The translations under genes were made by a program, and so were the position numbers. From assembly GCA_002343775.1 (NCBI GenBank), contig DDSH01000001.1, positions 365,236 through 429,235 on the forward strand: a DNA stretch of 64,000 nucleotides. Reading direction: 5' to 3'. Positions 61,144-64,000 of the stretch are shown here, in pieces. The stretch is from Anaerolineales bacterium UBA2395 (lineage in GTDB: Bacteria; Chloroflexota; Anaerolineae; Anaerolineales; Villigracilaceae). Under the pieces are notes generated by a model. It saw nothing but the letters and a program-made list of their open reading frames with translations, was not told the origin of the DNA and ran no database searches. Numbering within the stretch: position 1 is the first letter of the stretch; each line of letters starts with the position of its first letter.

Positions 61144-61920
61144 TTACTCCCCAATTTTGCGGATGATCAAATTATCCGCAACCATTATAAAACCCGCGTC
61201 ATTGGTGTAAAGCCCAATGTAACCATTGTGAAGGGATACATCATCTTCCGAATACGAATAGGTGTCCACCATTTCGCCATTTATGTAAAGCTCGACAAGC
61301 GATCCATTGGCATAGATTCCGAGCGTGTTCACACGCGGAAACGGTTTAATGACGGCGCTGTTACCAGATACCCGCCTCGACCAGCCAGAAATATTATGAT
61401 GAAATATATGATATTCTTTTGCTTCGGGGTTGACTAAAAATAAGTAGAAAACATTTCGTATCCTTCCCATATTGAAGACAATCCCAAATCCGGCGTTGGT
61501 CGCCTGAGTAGTCTCGATATCCACTTCAAGAAAATAGGGTTCGGTAATATACGGGCAAGCCCGGCATTCGGCAATTGAATATGCACCCGCATAATTGGAT
61601 TGAATATACAGTCCTCCATCTCTAACCTCCAAAACCGCCTCATCGGGATTCTGCACCCGCCATTCATTGCCATCGTCATGAAAACGTTCCTCAAAAATGA
61701 TATCGGCATCGGATATGTCAGCCTGATTAATATGAGGGACTGGGGATTGTGGAGGAAGATCCGTTGCTATAAAATTAACCGGTTCATTTTTTGACGGGAA
61801 GGTACTGAAAGTGTAAAAGGTAACACCGGCAGTACAAGCCATGCAAAAAAACAGGAAATAACCTCCCGCAAGCAGGATCTCCCACACATAACTTCGTTTT
61901 TTCTCTAAAGGTGCGTCCAT
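61144..61920 (-). CDS. Membrane-anchored LamG-like protein B
   Basis: This 258-aa protein has the same layout as the neighbour at 60375: N-terminal membrane helix (about 13-38), linker and C-terminal LamG-like beta domain (about 75-258) with VNTLGIYANGSLVELYINGE. The tandem genes are diverged copies, one transcription unit. A CRAC pair near residue 120 may form a disulfide. Both are somewhat AT-richer than neighbours. Function unknown. Confidence 0.65.
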   Translation of the reverse strand: MDAPLEKKRSYVWEILLAGGYFLFFCMACTAGVTFYTFSTFPSKNEPVNFIATDLPPQSPVPHINQADISDADIIFEERFHDDGNEWRVQNPDEAVLEVRDGGLYIQSNYAGAYSIAECRACPYITEPYFLEVDIETTQATNAGFGIVFNMGRIRNVFYLFLVNPEAKEYHIFHHNISGWSRRVSGNSAVIKPFPRVNTLGIYANGSLVELYINGEMVDTYSYSEDDVSLHNGYIGLYTNDAGFIMVADNLIIRKIGE

Positions 61921-62003
61921 ATCAGATTAACAACCCTCCTGAAGATAAAGTATGGATTAGCTGAATTATAGCATACTAAAAATACACGCCTGTAATTACA
62001 TGA

Positions 62004-62702
62004 TTATTTCCTTCCCATCGCCACTAACGTAGTAGCGCTGTGGAATCCGATCTCTTTCACGCGGGTTTTCAATTCCTCACCACGCGCCTGCAACTCGGGG
62101 TGACCTTCGGCACGTTGGATGTAACTTTCGAAAACGGAATCAAGTTGTTCAAGAAAATCAGGACTCTTCGGGTCGTCGCTCAGGTCGAAGAGATCAACGG
62201 ATGTGACATCGCTCAATTCGAGTTTGGCGATCATCTGCATCAACTCTTCGCGGGTGTAGGTTTCGCGGTGGACGATGTCGTTGACCGTATCCACGGCTGC
62301 CCACCAGTGATGCAGCAGCACATGCGTCATCTGCGTATCGGTCTGGTTGTCGCGGTACATCTCGGAGACGACCAGGAGTCCGCCCGGGCGTAGGACGCGC
62401 TTCATTTCACGCAGGACAGGTTCCGGGTCCAGATGGTGAAGCGAGTTCGAGATACAGACCGTGTCGAAGGTTTCATCACCAAAATCCAGATGGTGCGCAT
62501 CCATCAATTGAAAATGAATGTTCTTCTGTTTACGGAAGGTTTCAGAGAAAGCCGCCGCGGCATTCTTGCTGTTATCCACGCCGATGATCTCGGTGTAATC
62601 TTTCAGTTCGTCCATCAATGTGTGAATGAAATTACCGCCGCCGGTTGCCACATCTAACACGCGTCCGCCGGAGATGCTGCTGAGGATGTCGTCTGATTCC
62701 AT
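62004..62702 (-). CDS. Class I SAM-dependent methyltransferase
   Basis: This 232-aa enzyme has motif I VLDVATGGGNF near residue 15, an acidic residue in IIGVDNS and post-motif ISNSLHHLD near 85, as in the UbiE/Methyltransf_11 group. The substrate is not known. The ATG has AAGGA eight bases upstream. It lies 9 bp after the APH-family gene on the same strand, so the two are probably cotranscribed. Confidence 0.85.
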   Translation of the reverse strand: MESDDILSSISGGRVLDVATGGGNFIHTLMDELKDYTEIIGVDNSKNAAAAFSETFRKQKNIHFQLMDAHHLDFGDETFDTVCISNSLHHLDPEPVLREMKRVLRPGGLLVVSEMYRDNQTDTQMTHVLLHHWWAAVDTVNDIVHRETYTREELMQMIAKLELSDVTSVDLFDLSDDPKSPDFLEQLDSVFESYIQRAEGHPELQARGEELKTRVKEIGFHSATTLVAMGRK

Positions 62703-62711
62703 TTGAGTTCC

Positions 62712-63509
62712 TTATCTGCCGGCTTGCTGAACAAGCCAGCTTTGCAATTCAGTGATGTTTTCGCGCAGACGCGCGCCCGCCATGATGGGCAGCCAGCGAA
62801 GATACTCGTCGAAGCCGCCGGGGCGCAGGCGGAAGTATTCACGCACATACGCGGCATGGAATGTGCGTACAAAAATTTTCAGCAGCGGATTGGGGACTTG
62901 TGAACTCGCCGCCGCGCCAAGCAGGATGATGCTCGTCCGCGCCACATCGGCAAGCGGGTTGCCACTCGACGCATCGATCCAGTCGATGACAGTGGAGTCA
63001 GTTTCTGTGAGCAGGACATTCGCCGGGTGAAAATCTCCGTGACAGACTTTATCATCCTCAGGCAACGCATCGAGTGACCGCAGCAAGGATGTCTTTAGCG
63101 TGACAGGGAGCGCCTCAGCATCGCGGATGCTGTGTTGAAGTCGTCTGCGCTGTTTGGGGACGTCTGCTTCGAAAGCGCACGCGTGCATCTGCGTGTGAAG
63201 ATGTGCCAGCGTGCGCGCATACGAGATGACCTTCCACGGGCTGCGCTGGAACATGCTCAACATCGATTCGCCGCGGACACGCTCATAGACCAGCCCGTTG
63301 CGTCCCTGCACGTTGACCAGTTCCTTCACCGCAGGAGATTTGACCCCGCTCGCATGCACAGCGCGGGCGATCTTCATCTCATATTCGATGTCTTCAAGCG
63401 AAAACCAGTTGTGAAACAACTTGAGAACATGCCCGTCGTCCCAGGCGAACACATCGGCTGTTCGTCCGCGCGCGAGGGGCTGGTCGGGGAGAGCGGTATT
63501 CTGGGTCAT
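62712..63509 (-). CDS. APH-family kinase-like phosphotransferase
   Basis: This 265-aa protein has the aminoglycoside-phosphotransferase/choline-kinase fold: the catalytic loop CHGDFHPANVLL near residue 155 and the metal-binding VIDWIDASSGNPLADVAR near 173. An N-terminal lobe with VLKLF supplies the nucleotide-binding lysine. Members phosphorylate small molecules such as antibiotics, sugars or amino alcohols; nothing here points to a specific one, and resistance should not be assumed. It is followed by a methyltransferase gene. Confidence 0.8.
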   Translation of the reverse strand: MTQNTALPDQPLARGRTADVFAWDDGHVLKLFHNWFSLEDIEYEMKIARAVHASGVKSPAVKELVNVQGRNGLVYERVRGESMLSMFQRSPWKVISYARTLAHLHTQMHACAFEADVPKQRRRLQHSIRDAEALPVTLKTSLLRSLDALPEDDKVCHGDFHPANVLLTETDSTVIDWIDASSGNPLADVARTSIILLGAAASSQVPNPLLKIFVRTFHAAYVREYFRLRPGGFDEYLRWLPIMAGARLRENITELQSWLVQQAGR

Positions 63510-63599
63510 AATCTACTCGCTAAAAATCGAAACCGTTCATCAAGCAACAATCTTACTACATTACCCGTCCGGGGTATTTGTAAATGGAAACCCGTTTGT

Positions 63600-63605
63600 T
63601 ATACT
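63600..63605 (+). promoter_or_regulatory. -10 box of the PEP carboxylase gene
   Basis: TATACT is followed by eight bases and the ATG at 63614, with no ribosome-binding site; a short or absent leader is likely. Confidence 0.45.
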
Positions 63606-63613
63606 CTTTTCAA

Positions 63614-64000
63614 ATGGAAATCTCACAAAATATACACCTTTTGGGAAACCTGCTTGGCAAGGTCATCTCGGAACTCGAGTCGCCGGAGTTGTTCGACATC
63701 GAGGAACGCATCCGCGCGCTGGCAAAGGCTCGCCGCAACGGGGACAAGGCTGCCGCCGAGGAATTGCAACAGTATGTCTCCTCACTCAGGAATGAGGATG
63801 CACGTGTGGTCGCTGCCGCCTTTGCTGCGTATTTCGACCTCGTGAATCTGGTGGAAGAGGAGCATCGCGTACAGATCCTCCGTCAGCGTGAGAACGATAC
63901 CTTCCCGGCACCCGTCGAAGAGTCGATTGGCGATGCGATTGCGATCCTCAAACGGCGTGGGGTCTCGTCGGATGAAGTTCGGGCGCTGATGGAAAAATTA
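63614..64000 (+). CDS. ppc: Phosphoenolpyruvate carboxylase, N-terminal fragment
   Basis: The first 129 codons are in the window; the gene runs off the right edge. The peptide has the PEPC N-terminal pattern: LLGKVISELESPELFDIEE near residue 8, VVAAAFAAYFDLVNLVEE near 61 and AIAILKRRGVSSDEV near the end. The enzyme makes oxaloacetate from PEP and bicarbonate to refill the TCA cycle. The catalytic residues lie beyond the window, so completeness cannot be judged. Confidence 0.88.
   Translation, partial: MEISQNIHLLGNLLGKVISELESPELFDIEERIRALAKARRNGDKAAAEELQQYVSSLRNEDARVVAAAFAAYFDLVNLVEEEHRVQILRQRENDTFPAPVEESIGDAIAILKRRGVSSDEVRALMEKL

Noticed and set aside
62712..63509. Antibiotic resistance gene
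   Set aside because: The APH-like fold is shared by many housekeeping kinases, and no mobile-element context or specific motif supports resistance.

Overview
The window looks like chromosomal DNA of an anaerobic or facultative member of the Chloroflexota, most likely class Anaerolineae. This is inferred from gene content: a group 3c-type NiFe hydrogenase joined to HdrABC, many membrane-anchored GGDEF proteins, Tat-exported DUF1501/DUF1800 proteins, NBR1-Ig-type lipoproteins, and promoters with strong TATAAT boxes that often lie 6 nt before the start codon. There is no plasmid or phage backbone. GC content is fairly uniform except for an AT-rich patch at about 15.4-16.6 kb.

Layout. 0-3 kb: 5' end of a HAD phosphatase diverging from mutL, then a GGDEF protein. 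3-6 kb: DUF1501 and DUF1800 Tat substrates. 6-9 kb: lipB and a DprE1/DprE2-like pair. 9-14.3 kb: GAF-GGDEF protein, lipid kinase, helicase-associated-domain protein and a glycine C-acetyltransferase-type enzyme. 14.3-16.5 kb: a 26-codon membrane peptide, two tRNA-Ser genes, an 87-bp tandem duplication of a tRNA 3' end plus terminator, a truncated DinB-like pseudogene, a TPR protein and an AT-rich DUF3883 protein; this resembles a small tRNA-associated island. 16.5-25.2 kb: a complete PTS operon (EIIC, EIIB, EIIA, HPr-EI fusion, a 577-aa MDR dehydrogenase, a small protein, 1-phosphofructokinase) facing a lacI-family gene, with matching operator-like sites in front of both.

25.4-34.6 kb: hdrC-hdrB-hdrA-mvhD-mvhG-mvhA with two hydrogenase maturation proteases, a stand-alone cyclic-nucleotide-binding domain, a flavin-reductase-like protein and a small helical protein. 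Four-base start/stop overlaps suggest one translationally coupled unit that couples H2 to a heterodisulfide-type reductase. 34.7-38.4 kb: GNAT and agmatinase-family genes, then an ECF sigma factor, its probable anti-sigma factor and a membrane protein ending in cytochrome c. 38.8-41.9 kb: lysine 2,3-aminomutase, two lipoproteins and a small membrane protein. 42-46 kb: pheS-pheT behind a T-box leader. 46-58 kb: three more GGDEF proteins (one of 1025 aa), a polytopic membrane protein, an M1 peptidase and small enzymes. 58-64 kb: an ABC exporter, two tandem membrane-anchored LamG-like proteins, a methyltransferase, an APH-type kinase and the 5' end of PEP carboxylase.

A pattern running through the window is repeat DNA. 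Degenerate tandem 7-bp units occur both between genes and in frame inside mutL, pheT (twice), an ABC transporter and a helicase-like gene. Separate ACCACAG...CTGTGGT-type inverted repeats and GC-rich palindromes sit between genes, several of them inside operons.
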